Below, piece after piece: positions 56,129 through 64,000 of a stretch of DNA of 64,000 bases (position 1 is its first letter; every line of letters starts with the position of its first letter). Both the position numbers and the translations under genes were made by a program. The notes under the pieces were generated by a model, which was not told where the DNA came from, did not search any database, and saw nothing but the letters and a program-made list of their open reading frames with translations. The stretch comes from Bradyrhizobium sp. NP1 (GTDB lineage Bacteria > Pseudomonadota > Alphaproteobacteria > Rhizobiales > Xanthobacteraceae): contig NZ_CP127385.1 of NCBI RefSeq assembly GCF_030378205.1, positions 6,922,001 through 6,986,000 on the forward strand, in the 5' to 3' direction.

Positions 56129-57319
56129 TTACCTGCTGACCGACGCGGCCTGCTTCGTCACCGAGGCGTCGGCTTCTTCCCACGCATGCGGCCTCACCCT
56201 GTCTCCGGCGGCGAATTTCTGAAAGCCTTCGACCACGACGCGGTCGCCGGCCTTCAGGCCGTCGGTGACGAACCATTCGCCGCCCTGCAACAGGCCAACC
56301 CGCACCGGCTGGACCAGCACACGGTTGTCGTCGGTGACCACAAACACCTCGCTGCCGCCGCCGCCATTGCGCTGGATCGCCTGCTGCGGCACCGCGATGG
56401 CGTCGGAATCGATGCCCTGCTCGATCTGCACGCGGACATACATGCCCGGCAGGAGCTCGCGCTTCGGATTGGGAAACTCGCCGCGCAGCGTCACCTGGCC
56501 GGTATAGGCGTCGACCTTGGCCTCGGAGAACAGGAGTTTCCCCGGGATCGGATAGCCGACGTTGTCGTCGAGCACGAGACGGACCTTGACCGCGTCGGGC
56601 GCGATGCGGTCGAGCTCGCCGGATTCGAGGGCGCGGCGCAGATGATAGAGCTCGCTGGCCGATTGCGTGAAGTCGGCATAGATCGGATCGAGCTGCTGGA
56701 TGGTGGCGAGGCTCGCGGCGTCGTTCTGCACCACCAGCGCGCCCTCGCTGACCAGCGCCGCGCCGATGATGCCGTCGATCGGCGCGCGAACGGTGGCGAA
56801 TTCGAGGTTGAGCCTGGCCCGCGCGACGTCGGCCTTGCGCGCCTCGACGTCGGCCGCGGCCTGACGCTCGGCGGCGATCGCCTTTTCGTTCTCGACCTCG
56901 GGACTGGCGCGCTGGGTGGTCAGGAGCGCAATGCGCCGCGCATATTGCGAGGCCTGATCGAGCACCGCCCTGGCGCGCGCCAGCGCCGCCTCGTTGGCCT
57001 GCACCTCGACCTCGAACGGACGGGGATCGATCCGGTAGAGCGGATCGCCGGCCTTGACCTCGCTGCCCTGGTGGAACAGCCGCTCGACCACGATGCCCGA
57101 CACGCGCGGCCGCACCTCGGAGACGCGGGTCGGCGCGATGCGGCCCGGCAGCTCGCGCACCATCGCGCGCGGCTGCGCCGTCACGGTGACGACACTCACA
57201 TCGGGCTCGGCCGGCGCAGAGGCGGCAGCCGCATTCGGTTCGTTGCAGCCGGCCAGGAGCGGCGCCATCGCCGCAAGCATCATCGCGATGCCGGCCGAGT
57301 GCGCGCGAAAGGAAGTCAT
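56129..57319 (-). CDS. RND efflux pump periplasmic adaptor (membrane fusion protein), lipoprotein
   Basis: 396 residues. Signal with lipobox LLAGCNEP (Cys about residue 24), so it should be lipid-anchored. Lipoyl half-motifs are LPGRIAPTRVSEVRPRVSGIVV and FATVRAPIDGIIGAALVSEGALV, separated by a helical hairpin (EAALARARAVLDQASQYARR). Beta-barrel and membrane-proximal domains follow (PGMYVRVQIEQGIDSDAIAVPQQAI). First gene of the pump operon. No regulator gene adjoins, and about 790 bases upstream lack a clear gene. Confidence 0.95.
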   Translation of the reverse strand: MTSFRAHSAGIAMMLAAMAPLLAGCNEPNAAAASAPAEPDVSVVTVTAQPRAMVRELPGRIAPTRVSEVRPRVSGIVVERLFHQGSEVKAGDPLYRIDPRPFEVEVQANEAALARARAVLDQASQYARRIALLTTQRASPEVENEKAIAAERQAAADVEARKADVARARLNLEFATVRAPIDGIIGAALVSEGALVVQNDAASLATIQQLDPIYADFTQSASELYHLRRALESGELDRIAPDAVKVRLVLDDNVGYPIPGKLLFSEAKVDAYTGQVTLRGEFPNPKRELLPGMYVRVQIEQGIDSDAIAVPQQAIQRNGGGGSEVFVVTDDNRVLVQPVRVGLLQGGEWFVTDGLKAGDRVVVEGFQKFAAGDRVRPHAWEEADASVTKQAASVSR

Positions 57320-58120
57320 GGAGGAAATAGCCCCGGGTTTTCTGTTCTGGATGCGGAAATGTTCGGCGAGCCTGCTGCTTCGCCGGAATCGCGCGACGCC
57401 CGCGATGGGTGCAACATAAAAACTGCGCGCTGCGACGCAACCGCGAGCGGTGGCGGCGCAATGTCACACGCTCCTATCGTGCTGAGGTCATGTGCATTTT
57501 AGCAGCGTCACCGGATTGTGAATCGCGCGGTTCCAAGCGGCTGCGCGGGTGTATTGAGCCCTGCTCGGCCTGCGACAAATCGCGCCGCGGCGGTTCGGCG
57601 CAGCAAAGGCACGTCGCCCAGCAGCACCAACAACGGAATGAGAAGCGATCGATCAGGTCGGCGCTGGCGGCGCTGGTCATGCCGGCTCGCGCCTGCCTGC
57701 GCTGACAATGCGTCGGACGGCTTGGCCAAGAGGACTTGGCCATGAGGACTTGGCCATGAAGACAATGAATGTCTGACGGTCGGACCGGATGGTGGCTCGC
57801 GTCGCAGTGAAGACATGCCGGGCTCTCGCACCACAGCCATCGCCATCACACGCACGGCCATCGCCACCGGAATCGACAAGCCGCCTTCGGTCGAGGCCAG
57901 CGCCACGACTCGCAAAATCGTCATGGCAGGCCCGGGACAATGCTGTGGACAATCGCTCGGCCCAATAAGCCTGCTTCGGGCCCCCTTTCGGCCCATGCGC
58001 GGTCATACTTTGCCGGTTCCTGAGGGTTGATCGGGATAGCGGTGATCTCTGCTTTTTTCCCTCCGCCGCTGTGCCATAGTGCGGCTTCAAGCTCTGCCCG
58101 CCGAATGGATGACATCGGAT
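57320..58120. other. Long intergenic region between the efflux operon and the TolQ-like gene
   Basis: About 800 bases between divergent genes. It holds a 14-base unit AGGACTTGGCCATG repeated twice in tandem (57731-57758) and hairpins such as GGCCCGAAGCAGG with partners near 57965. Several ORFs of 70-160 codons can be drawn on both strands, but none has family resemblance or a good ribosome-binding site. A decayed regulator of the pump is possible but not shown. Confidence 0.45.
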
Positions 58121-59110
58121 ATGCCATCAGGCCCCTCTGCCCGCTCCGCGATGGAGATCGAACTGACCAAACTGTCCTCGCCCCGGATCTTCCTGGTGCG
58201 GATGGTGGTGTTTCTGGTGCTGTGCGCGCTGATCGCGGTCGTGCTGTACAAGCAGATCATCGCCGCCTTCTTCGCCAATCCGGGGCTGAACGCGCTGATC
58301 GGGCTGGTGCTTCTGATCGGCATCATCCTGGCGTTCCGCCAGGTGATCCGGCTCTATCCGGAGGTCGCCTGGGTCAACAATTTCCGCATTGCCGATCCGG
58401 GCCTTGCGGTCGAGCGGCACCCCACCTTGCTGGCGCCGATGGCGGCGATCCTCGGCGGCGAGCGCACCGGTCGGATGACGATCTCGCAGCAGACCATGCG
58501 GCATCTGCTCGATTCGATCGCGACCCGGCTGGATGAGGCGCGCGACATCTCCCGCTACATGACCGGGCTTCTGGTCTTCCTCGGCCTGCTCGGCACCTTC
58601 TGGGGCCTGATCGAGACCGTGGGCTCGGTCGGCAAGGTGATCGACGGGCTGAAGGTCGGCGGCGACGCCGGCGCGCTGTTCGATACGCTGAAGGAGGGGC
58701 TGGCCGCGCCGCTTGGCGGCATGGGCATCTCGTTCTCGTCCTCGCTGTTCGGCCTCGCCGGCTCGTTGATCCTCGGCTTCCTCGACCTGCAATCGAGCCA
58801 GGCGCAGAACCGCTTCTATACCGATCTGGAGGACTGGCTTGCTTCCACCGTGCGCGAATATGGCGGCGATGCCGCAAGCGGCGACGTCGCGGGGGCGCTG
58901 GAGCGGCTGCGCGCCTCGGTAGAGGAAGGCGGGACCAGCCGCGGCACCACCGCCGCGATGGCCAATCTTGCGGAAGCAATCCAGGGTCTGGTCGCGCATA
59001 TGCGCACCGAGCAGCAGATGATCCGCGAATGGGCGGATGGCCAGGGCGAGCAGAATCGCGAGATCAAGCGCCTGCTGGAGCGGCTCGCCCGGCAACCCGA
59101 GAAGAGCTGA
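58121..59110 (+). CDS. MotA/TolQ/ExbB-like proton-channel protein
   Basis: About 329 residues from the ATG at 58121; an ATG at 58109 is equally possible. Two N-terminal helices (IFLVRMVVFLVLCALIAVVLY and LIGLVLLIGIILAF) are followed by the MotA-type core: YMTGLLVFLGLLGTFWGLIETV and GGMGISFSSSLFGLAGSLILGFLDL, the GT.WG and G(M/L)..AL/SS.(F)GL patterns of the channel. The tail is helical (LIEAIQGLVAHMRTEQQMIRE in part). It directly precedes an OmpA-domain protein, forming a stator-like pair separate from Tol-Pal. The function of such pairs in Rhizobiales is not known. Confidence 0.85.
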   Translation: MPSGPSARSAMEIELTKLSSPRIFLVRMVVFLVLCALIAVVLYKQIIAAFFANPGLNALIGLVLLIGIILAFRQVIRLYPEVAWVNNFRIADPGLAVERHPTLLAPMAAILGGERTGRMTISQQTMRHLLDSIATRLDEARDISRYMTGLLVFLGLLGTFWGLIETVGSVGKVIDGLKVGGDAGALFDTLKEGLAAPLGGMGISFSSSLFGLAGSLILGFLDLQSSQAQNRFYTDLEDWLASTVREYGGDAASGDVAGALERLRASVEEGGTSRGTTAAMANLAEAIQGLVAHMRTEQQMIREWADGQGEQNREIKRLLERLARQPEKS

Positions 59111-59122
59111 AGGGTGGATTAG

Positions 59123-60151
59123 ATGGCCCTTGCGCGAGCCCGCCGCGGCGAAACCCCGTTCAACTACTGGCCCGGCTTCGTCGACGCGCTGTCGACGCTG
59201 GTGCTCTCGGTGGTGTTCCTGCTCACCGTGTTCCTGGTGGTGCAGTTCTTCCTGTCGCAGGAGGTGACCGGCAAGGACAAGGCGCTGGAGCAGCTCAACG
59301 CCAAGATCGCGCAGCTCAACGACATGCTGTCGCTGGAAAAGCTCGGCAAGCTCTCGCTCGACGACCAGGTCTCCCAGCTTCGCGCAGGCCTTGCCTCGGC
59401 GGAGGCCGAGCGCGACCGCGTCAAGGGCCTCTATGAAGGCCTCGCCGGCGCCGGCAGCGACGCGCAGGGCCGCGCCAACGAGCTCAACAAGGCGCTGGAT
59501 TCGGAAAAAGCAGTCTCGGCGCGAGCGCTGGCCCAGATCGAGGTGTTGAACCAGCAGATCAGCGCGCTGCGCCGTCAGCTCGCGGCGCTGGAAGAGGCGC
59601 TCGACGCGTCCGAGAAGCGCGACAAGGAATCGCAGAGCCGGATCGCCGATCTCGGCCAGCGGCTGAACGTGGCGCTGGCGCAGCGGGTGCAGGAATTGTC
59701 GCGCTACCGCTCGGAATTCTTCGGCCGCCTGCGCACGATCCTCGGCAACCGTCCCGACATCCGCATCGTCGGCGACCGCTTCGTGTTCCAGTCCGAGGTG
59801 TTCTTCGACACCGGACAGGCGACGCTGTTGCCGGAAGGGCGCGCCGAGCTCGACAAGCTCGCCACCGCCTTGATCGATCTCGACAAGCAGATCCCGAGCG
59901 AGATCGCCTGGGTGCTGCGGGTCGACGGCCATACCGACGTGCGGCCGATCAACAGCCCGGTGTTCAAGTCGAACTGGGACCTGTCGGCGGCGCGCGCCAT
60001 CTCCGTGGTGCAGTATCTGGTCTCGCTCGGCGTGCCGCCGCAGCGGCTGGTCGCCGCCGGTTTCGGCGAATTCCAGCCGCTCGACACCGCACCGACCGAG
60101 GAAGCCTACAAGCGCAACCGCCGCATCGAGCTCAAGCTGACGGAGCGGTAG
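59123..60151 (+). CDS. MotB-like inner-membrane protein with coiled coil and OmpA peptidoglycan-binding domain
   Basis: 342 residues. One N-terminal helix at about 19-43 (GFVDALSTLVLSVVFLLTVFLVVQFF) has an Asp at its start, where MotB/TolR have the proton-binding Asp. A long coiled coil covers about 50-190 (LEQLNAKIAQLNDMLSLEKLG, IEVLNQQISALRRQLAALEEALDASEKRD). The OmpA domain is about 215-342, with DGHTDVRPI and NWDLSAARAISVVQYL, ending NRRIELKLTER. It is 12 bases after the channel gene. The 140-residue stem is longer than in MotB or TolR. Confidence 0.9.
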   Translation: MALARARRGETPFNYWPGFVDALSTLVLSVVFLLTVFLVVQFFLSQEVTGKDKALEQLNAKIAQLNDMLSLEKLGKLSLDDQVSQLRAGLASAEAERDRVKGLYEGLAGAGSDAQGRANELNKALDSEKAVSARALAQIEVLNQQISALRRQLAALEEALDASEKRDKESQSRIADLGQRLNVALAQRVQELSRYRSEFFGRLRTILGNRPDIRIVGDRFVFQSEVFFDTGQATLLPEGRAELDKLATALIDLDKQIPSEIAWVLRVDGHTDVRPINSPVFKSNWDLSAARAISVVQYLVSLGVPPQRLVAAGFGEFQPLDTAPTEEAYKRNRRIELKLTER

Positions 60152-60215
60152 GCATGATCCCGAAAAGCGGGCACCGGTTTTCGGATCAGATCAGGCCGAA
60201 ACAAGAACCGGCGTG

Positions 60216-60662
60216 ATGACCGCGTTTCACCTCCGGCCCTATCGCGACACGGACGAGGAGGCCGCGATCGAATTGTGGCGGCGGACCTGGCAGCAGGCCT
60301 ATCCCGCGATCGATTTTGCCGCGCGGGTCGCCTGGTGGCGCGAGCGCTGGCGCAACGAGCTGGTGCCGAACGCGGCCGTAGTGGTCGCCGAAGACAACGG
60401 CGCGCTGGTCGGCTTCGTCACGATCGATAGCGCAGGCTATCTCGACCAGCTCGTGGCCGCGCCCGAGCGCTGGGGCTCAAAACTGGCCGAAGCGCTGGTC
60501 GACGAGGCGAAGCGCCGCTCGCCCGCGGGCATCACGCTGCTGGTCAACAAGGATAACGCCCGCGCCATCCGCTTCTACGAGAGAAGCGGCTTCGTCGATG
60601 CCGGCGATGACGTCAATCCGACCTCGGGCCGGCCGGTCGCGAAGATGCAGTGGCGGCGATGA
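60216..60662 (+). CDS. GNAT family N-acetyltransferase
   Basis: 148 residues from the ATG at 60216. N-terminal FHLRPYRDTDEEAAIELWRRTW, then GFVTIDSAGYLDQLVAAPERWGSKLAEALVDEAKRR (the acetyl-CoA loop, with WGSKLA at the place of R/QxxGxG/A) and LLVNKDNARAIRFYERSGF. The acceptor is unknown. Its TGA overlaps the start of a DUF1493 gene, which suggests the two products act together. Confidence 0.88.
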   Translation: MTAFHLRPYRDTDEEAAIELWRRTWQQAYPAIDFAARVAWWRERWRNELVPNAAVVVAEDNGALVGFVTIDSAGYLDQLVAAPERWGSKLAEALVDEAKRRSPAGITLLVNKDNARAIRFYERSGFVDAGDDVNPTSGRPVAKMQWRR

Positions 60663-61006
60663 GCAATATGAAGCCCGCGCTCGGCCAATTGACGATCTCT
60701 TTTCTGGAAGCCGCGCGCTACAAGGCGGACGAGATCGCACGGATGAGCCCGGCGACCGGGCTGCAAAGCGATCTCAAGCTGGACGGCGATGACCTGATCG
60801 AGGTGCTGGAACTGCTCGCCTCAAAGTTCGGCATCGACATGTCGCGCTTCAGACTGGAAGATTATGGTCACGACGAAGGCTTCTACCTGTCACCCCTGCG
60901 CCTTCTCGATCGGCTTCGCGGCACCGATGTGCTGGCCGGCAAGAAGGTCATCACGCTGGCGATGATCGAAGAGAGCCTGAAGCTCGGCCGCTGGCCGGCC
61001 CCTTGA
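60659..61006 (+). CDS. DUF1493 acyl-carrier-like protein
   Basis: 115 residues from the ATG at 60659 (ATGA overlap with the GNAT gene). SPATGLQSDLKLDGDDLIEVLELLASKFGIDMSRF has the acyl-carrier-like order, with Asp in LDGDD where carrier proteins have the phosphopantetheine Ser (DSL), so it is probably not loaded in the usual way. FRLEDYGHDEGFYLSPLRLL is typical of DUF1493. Role unknown. Confidence 0.85.
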   Translation: MSNMKPALGQLTISFLEAARYKADEIARMSPATGLQSDLKLDGDDLIEVLELLASKFGIDMSRFRLEDYGHDEGFYLSPLRLLDRLRGTDVLAGKKVITLAMIEESLKLGRWPAP

Positions 61007-61034
61007 GCGCATCAATGCCGCAACCGGCCCGACC

Positions 61035-62888
61035 TCACGCGCCCTCGAATTGCAGCCGGGCGAGCCGCGCATAGAGCCCGCCTTCGGCGACCAGGGAGGC
61101 ATGCGTGCCTTCCTCGACGATGCGGCCCTGGTCCATGACCAGGATGCGGTCGCAGGACAGCACGGTCGCAAGCCGATGCGCGATCACGAGCGTGGTGCGG
61201 TGGCGCATCAACTCCTCCAGCGCAGTCTGCACCAAGGTCTCGCTCTCGGCATCGAGCGAGGAGGTCGCCTCGTCGAGCAGCAAGAGCGGCGCATCGCGCA
61301 GGACCGCGCGCGCGATCGCGATGCGCTGGCGCTGGCCGCCCGACAGCGTGACGCCGCGTTCGCCGAGCGGGGTCTCGAAGCCGTCGGGCAGGCGACGGAT
61401 GAATTCGGTGGCATGCGCCAGCTCGGCGGCGCGCTCGACCTCGGCATCGCTGGCGTCGGGCCGGCCGAAGCGGATATTTTCGCGTGCGCTCGCTGCGAAC
61501 ACCGCCGATTCCTGCGGCACCAGCGCGATTCTCGCACGCAGCGCCTTGGGATCGACCGAGCGGATCGGCACGCCGTCGAACGAGATCGTGCCCGACGACG
61601 GATCGTAGAAGCGCAGGATCAAATGGAACAGCGTGCTCTTGCCGGCGCCGGAGGGACCGACGATCGCGACCTTCTCGCCTGAACGCACCGAGAGCGAGAC
61701 GCGATCGATCGCGGCGGTCTCCCGCCGCGCCGGATAGACGAAGCTGACCTGGTCGAAGCCGATGTCGCCGCGGGACGGCACCGGCAGCGCCCGCGGGGCG
61801 GCCGGCGCGCTGATCTCCGGCTTCACATGCAACAGCTCGAACAGCCGCTCCGCCGCACCCGACGCGGCGGACACCTCGCCCCAGACCTCGCTGAGCTGGC
61901 CGAGGCCTGCCGCCGCGAACGCGGTATAGAGCACGAACTGGCCGAGCCGGCCGGGCGTGATGTTGCCCGCGAGCACGTCGCGCGAGCCGACCCACAGGAT
62001 CAGCACGACGCTGGCGAACACGATGAAGATGATGATCGCGGTCAACAGCGCCCGCGCCTTGGTCGAGGCGCGGGCCGCCTCATAGGCCTGCTCGACATCG
62101 CCGCCGAACCGCGCATTCGCCAGCCGCTCGCCGGTATAGGCCTGCACGGTGCGGACCGCGCCGACCAGTTCCGCCGCATAGGCGGAGGCATCCGCCAGCG
62201 TATCCTGCGCGTTGCGCGACAGCCGCCGCACCCAGCGCCCGAACGCGACCAGCGGCAGCACCACCAGCGGGATCGCCAGCAGCACGAAGCCCGACAGCCG
62301 CGGGCTCGTGATCACCATCATGGCGGCCGCGCCGATGAACAGGAGAAGATTGCGCAGCGCGATCGAGACGGAGGCGCCGACCGCGGACTTGATCTGGGTG
62401 GTGTCGGCCGTGAGCCGCGAGATCAATTCGCCTGAACGTGCGGAATCGAAGAAGGCGGGCGACAGCGAGATCAGGTGCGCGAACACGTCGCGGCGCAGAT
62501 CCGCGACGATGCGCTCGCCGATCGTCATCACGAGGTAGTAGCGGGCGGCGCTGGCCAGCGCGAGCACGGCGACGACCGCGATCATCACGCTGAAATAGCT
62601 GTTGATCAGCGCGACGCCCTTCGGCGTCAGGCCGAAGTCGATCATGCGGCGCACCGCGACCGGCACCAGCAGCGTCGTCACCGCGGCGATCGTGAGCGAG
62701 ATCAGCGCCAGGATGGCCCGGCCCCGATAGCGCGCCACATAGGGCGCGAGCGCGAGCAGCGGGCGCAGCCGTCGCCGGCTCTGGGCGGGCGATTCCACGA
62801 TATCGGCAACGGCCTCGGCCGCCGCGCCCGGCTCCGCAGGGTGCCGTGGCGTCGTGCCGTCCTCTTCAAGCCGTTCCACGGCGCTCAT
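61035..62888 (-). CDS. ABC exporter, fused membrane and ATPase domains (MsbA/ABCB-like)
   Basis: 617 residues from the ATG at 62888. Six-helix membrane domain at about 45-340 (ILALISLTIAAVTTLLVPVAVRRMIDFG near the start). The ATPase has Walker A VGPSGAGKST (about 405), the Q-loop in VPQESAVF, signature LSGGQRQRIAIARA (about 510), Walker B LLLLDEATSSLD and the H-loop VIAHRLATV. It forms a homodimer; lipid or drug export are both possible. The upstream neighbours in Rhizobiales are often rpmE and an RcdA-like gene, as here. Confidence 0.94.
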   Translation of the reverse strand: MSAVERLEEDGTTPRHPAEPGAAAEAVADIVESPAQSRRRLRPLLALAPYVARYRGRAILALISLTIAAVTTLLVPVAVRRMIDFGLTPKGVALINSYFSVMIAVVAVLALASAARYYLVMTIGERIVADLRRDVFAHLISLSPAFFDSARSGELISRLTADTTQIKSAVGASVSIALRNLLLFIGAAAMMVITSPRLSGFVLLAIPLVVLPLVAFGRWVRRLSRNAQDTLADASAYAAELVGAVRTVQAYTGERLANARFGGDVEQAYEAARASTKARALLTAIIIFIVFASVVLILWVGSRDVLAGNITPGRLGQFVLYTAFAAAGLGQLSEVWGEVSAASGAAERLFELLHVKPEISAPAAPRALPVPSRGDIGFDQVSFVYPARRETAAIDRVSLSVRSGEKVAIVGPSGAGKSTLFHLILRFYDPSSGTISFDGVPIRSVDPKALRARIALVPQESAVFAASARENIRFGRPDASDAEVERAAELAHATEFIRRLPDGFETPLGERGVTLSGGQRQRIAIARAVLRDAPLLLLDEATSSLDAESETLVQTALEELMRHRTTLVIAHRLATVLSCDRILVMDQGRIVEEGTHASLVAEGGLYARLARLQFEGA

Positions 62889-63071
62889 GGGTCCTCGAAA
62901 AGCTCGCTTCCTCACCCCCAGATAGGCCGCTGCCGCAAGCCTGGCAATTGCGGGCAGTTACCGCGCCACCTCGGCTTGTTTTGAGGGGTGGCTTGGGTTA
63001 TAGAGCCGGCCAAATCCGTCACCGCACGAGCACATCATCAGGGCGCCGGCGCGCCATCCAGGGACATTGTC

Positions 63072-63299
63072 ATGAAAGCCGAAATTCATCCGAATTATCA
63101 TACGATTACGGTCGTCATGACCGACGGGACGGAGTACCAGACCCGCTCCACCTGGGGTAAGGAAGGCGACAAGCTGAACCTTGATATCGACCCGAAATCG
63201 CACCCGGCCTGGACCGGCGGCACCCAGCAGCTGATGGATCGCGGCGGCCGCGTCTCGCGGTTCCAGAAGAAGTTTTCGGGCTTCCTCAAGAAGGAATAA
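63072..63299 (+). CDS. rpmE: Ribosomal protein bL31
   Basis: 75 residues from the ATG at 63072. [20 protein letters not shown] and [17 protein letters not shown], then [15 protein letters not shown] are diagnostic of L31. The four-Cys zinc motif is missing, so this is the Cys-less (C-) form, as is usual in alphaproteobacteria. A strong terminator follows. Confidence 0.97.
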   Translation: MKAEIHPNYHTITVVMTDGTEYQTRSTWGKEGDKLNLDIDPKSHPAWTGGTQQLMDRGGRVSRFQKKFSGFLKKE

Positions 63300-63337
63300 G
63301 CCGGGCGCGACCAGCCCCTCACCCGGCGCCAGACAGC

Positions 63338-63366
63338 AAAACGCCCCCGATCGGGGGCGTTTTTGT
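63338..63366 (+). terminator. Rho-independent terminator of rpmE
   Basis: AAAACGCCCCC-GAT-style stem: ACGCCCCCGA pairs with TCGGGGGCGT, a 10-base perfect palindrome, followed by TTTTGTTTT. It lies 40 bases after the rpmE stop. Confidence 0.9.
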
Positions 63367-63372
63367 TTTGGG

Positions 63373-63456
63373 GTCATTCCGGAGGACGCGAAACGTCAAC
63401 CTCTGATGCGCAGTTGCGCACCGTGGTCTGGTGCTGGCGCACCATCCCGGAATGAC
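63373..63456. repeat. Composite palindromic repeat (GTCAT...ATGAC type), copy 4
   Basis: GTCATTCCGG at the left and CCGGAATGAC at the right are exact reverse complements, with TGCGCAGTTGCGCA and GGTGCTGGCGCACC hairpins between. It is next to the rpmE terminator and before the convergent DUF1465 gene. Confidence 0.7.
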
Positions 63457-63468
63457 GGCCTCGACCAA

Positions 63469-63981
63469 TTACTGCTCGAAAGCGGCCTTCAGGCGGTTGA
63501 GCTGCGGCACCAGCGGATTGCCGATGCTGGTGGGCTCGGTCGAGGGCGTATGGATCGAGATATCGAGCCGACGCACCCTCGCCTGCAAATTCATCGAGCG
63601 GGCGATCAGGTCCTGCAACTGCTGCGGCAGTTTCGAGAGCATGTCGTCGGGACCGGGATCGGCCGCCGACAGCTTGACCTTGGTCTTCTCGCGGTTGGCC
63701 TGGCTCAGCGTCATCTCGCCTTCCTTCACCGCACGGTGCAGGAGCAGCCAGGACGCGAGCTGCATCAGGCGGGTGGTCAGCCGCATGCTCTCGGTCGCGT
63801 AGGTGAGGCTGGAGGCACGGTCGAGCGCCTTGGCCTCGATGCGACCGGCGCCGTCGAGATAGGCCGCGGTCTCCTCGACCAGGTCCATGCCTTCGCGGAA
63901 CAGGCTGCCGAAAGCCGCGGAATTGGTAAGCCGCTCACTGAAATGGACAAGGGCCCCATCGCCCTGCGAACGGTCCGACAT
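63469..63981 (-). CDS. DUF1465 / RcdA-like protein
   Basis: 170 residues from the ATG at 63981. VHFSERLTNSAAFGSLFREGMDLVEETAAYLDG is the family's first helix region (key parts FSERLTNSAAF, FREGMDLVEETA). MRLTTRLMQLASWLLLHRAV and REKTKVKL follow, with LIARSMNLQARVRRLD near the end. RcdA of Caulobacter belongs to this family and acts as an adaptor for ClpXP-driven removal of CtrA at the cell pole. Whether this copy does so here is inference. Confidence 0.88.
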   Translation of the reverse strand: MSDRSQGDGALVHFSERLTNSAAFGSLFREGMDLVEETAAYLDGAGRIEAKALDRASSLTYATESMRLTTRLMQLASWLLLHRAVKEGEMTLSQANREKTKVKLSAADPGPDDMLSKLPQQLQDLIARSMNLQARVRRLDISIHTPSTEPTSIGNPLVPQLNRLKAAFEQ

Positions 63982-64000
63982 GGTTAACGCCTCTTACGCA

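Noticed and set aside
57474..58090. Small ORFs upstream of the efflux operon as a possible regulator
   Set aside because: No helix-turn-helix or other family pattern, no ribosome-binding site, and the tandem 14-base repeat breaks the frame context.
58121..60151. Zorya defence system (ZorA/ZorB)
   Set aside because: The channel and OmpA proteins look similar in outline, but the long ZorA tail is absent and no ZorC/D/E-like gene is adjacent.

Overview
The window is high-GC alphaproteobacterial DNA, most like Bradyrhizobium or a close relative in the Nitrobacteraceae. The signs are the zapA / DUF4164 / transketolase-gap-pgk-fba neighbourhood, yebC-ruvC-ruvA-ruvB followed by ybgC, DUF2852 and DUF1465 (RcdA-like) proteins, orphan tripartite-type ABC binding proteins, and several copies of a GTCAT...ATGAC palindromic intergenic repeat. 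No tRNA, rRNA, CRISPR array or transposase was recognised. This assignment is by recognition, not by database search.

Layout. 1-17 kb: the start of tolQ at the left edge, then an accessory block of small stress and detoxification genes (two TetR regulators, an HxlR regulator, two glutathione transferases, NTF2-like proteins, YCII/DGPF proteins, a beta-lactamase-fold esterase, cupin, SDR). Inside it are a late cobalamin cluster (cobC-like, cobS, divergent cobT) and an ECF42-type sigma factor with its target genes. 16.7-21.8 kb: ybgC, a Tat-type phosphoesterase, ruvB, an unusual membrane protein wedged between ruvB and ruvA, ruvA, ruvC and yebC. 22-25 kb: two overlapping soluble chemoreceptors. 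25-32.5 kb: a MetX-like hydrolase, ymdB, 5-FTHF cyclo-ligase, opgC, kup and a conserved hypothetical. 32.6-35.7 kb: small proteins, a zapA remnant, an orphan binding protein, then intact zapA and a DUF4164 gene. 36-44.5 kb: the carbon-metabolism cluster tkt, gap, pgk, class II aldolase, class I aldolase, a ThiE-like gene and a Sel1-repeat protein. 44.6-52.9 kb: suhB, NTF2-like proteins, a Cys-rich secreted protein behind an FNR/FixK box, DUF5996, an orphan binding protein, an MFS transporter and a polysaccharide deacetylase. 53-57.3 kb: an RND efflux pump and its adaptor. 58-64 kb: a TolQ/MotA-like plus OmpA-like pair, GNAT plus DUF1493, an ABC exporter, rpmE and an RcdA-like gene.

How the genes work together. 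The clearest system is the ECF42 regulon. Three promoters share TGTCGG-N17-CGTC, the pattern reported for ECF42 sigma factors (TGTCGA / CG(A/T)C). They lie before the YCII-sigma operon, before a DoxX-SRPBCC-VOC operon, and before a pair of YCII genes about 9.5 kb from the second of these. The TetR gene at 1421-2128 appears to control itself and the DUF2852 gene through matching 17-bp palindromes. The HxlR gene has a 30-bp near-perfect palindrome facing a decayed reductase gene.

Genome plasticity shows as two 3'-end gene remnants. One is a zapA tail 1.9 kb from intact zapA. The other is a copy of about 110 bp of the RND pump gene that is now fused, out of frame, to the end of the MFS gene. Each lies beside an orphan ABC binding-protein gene.
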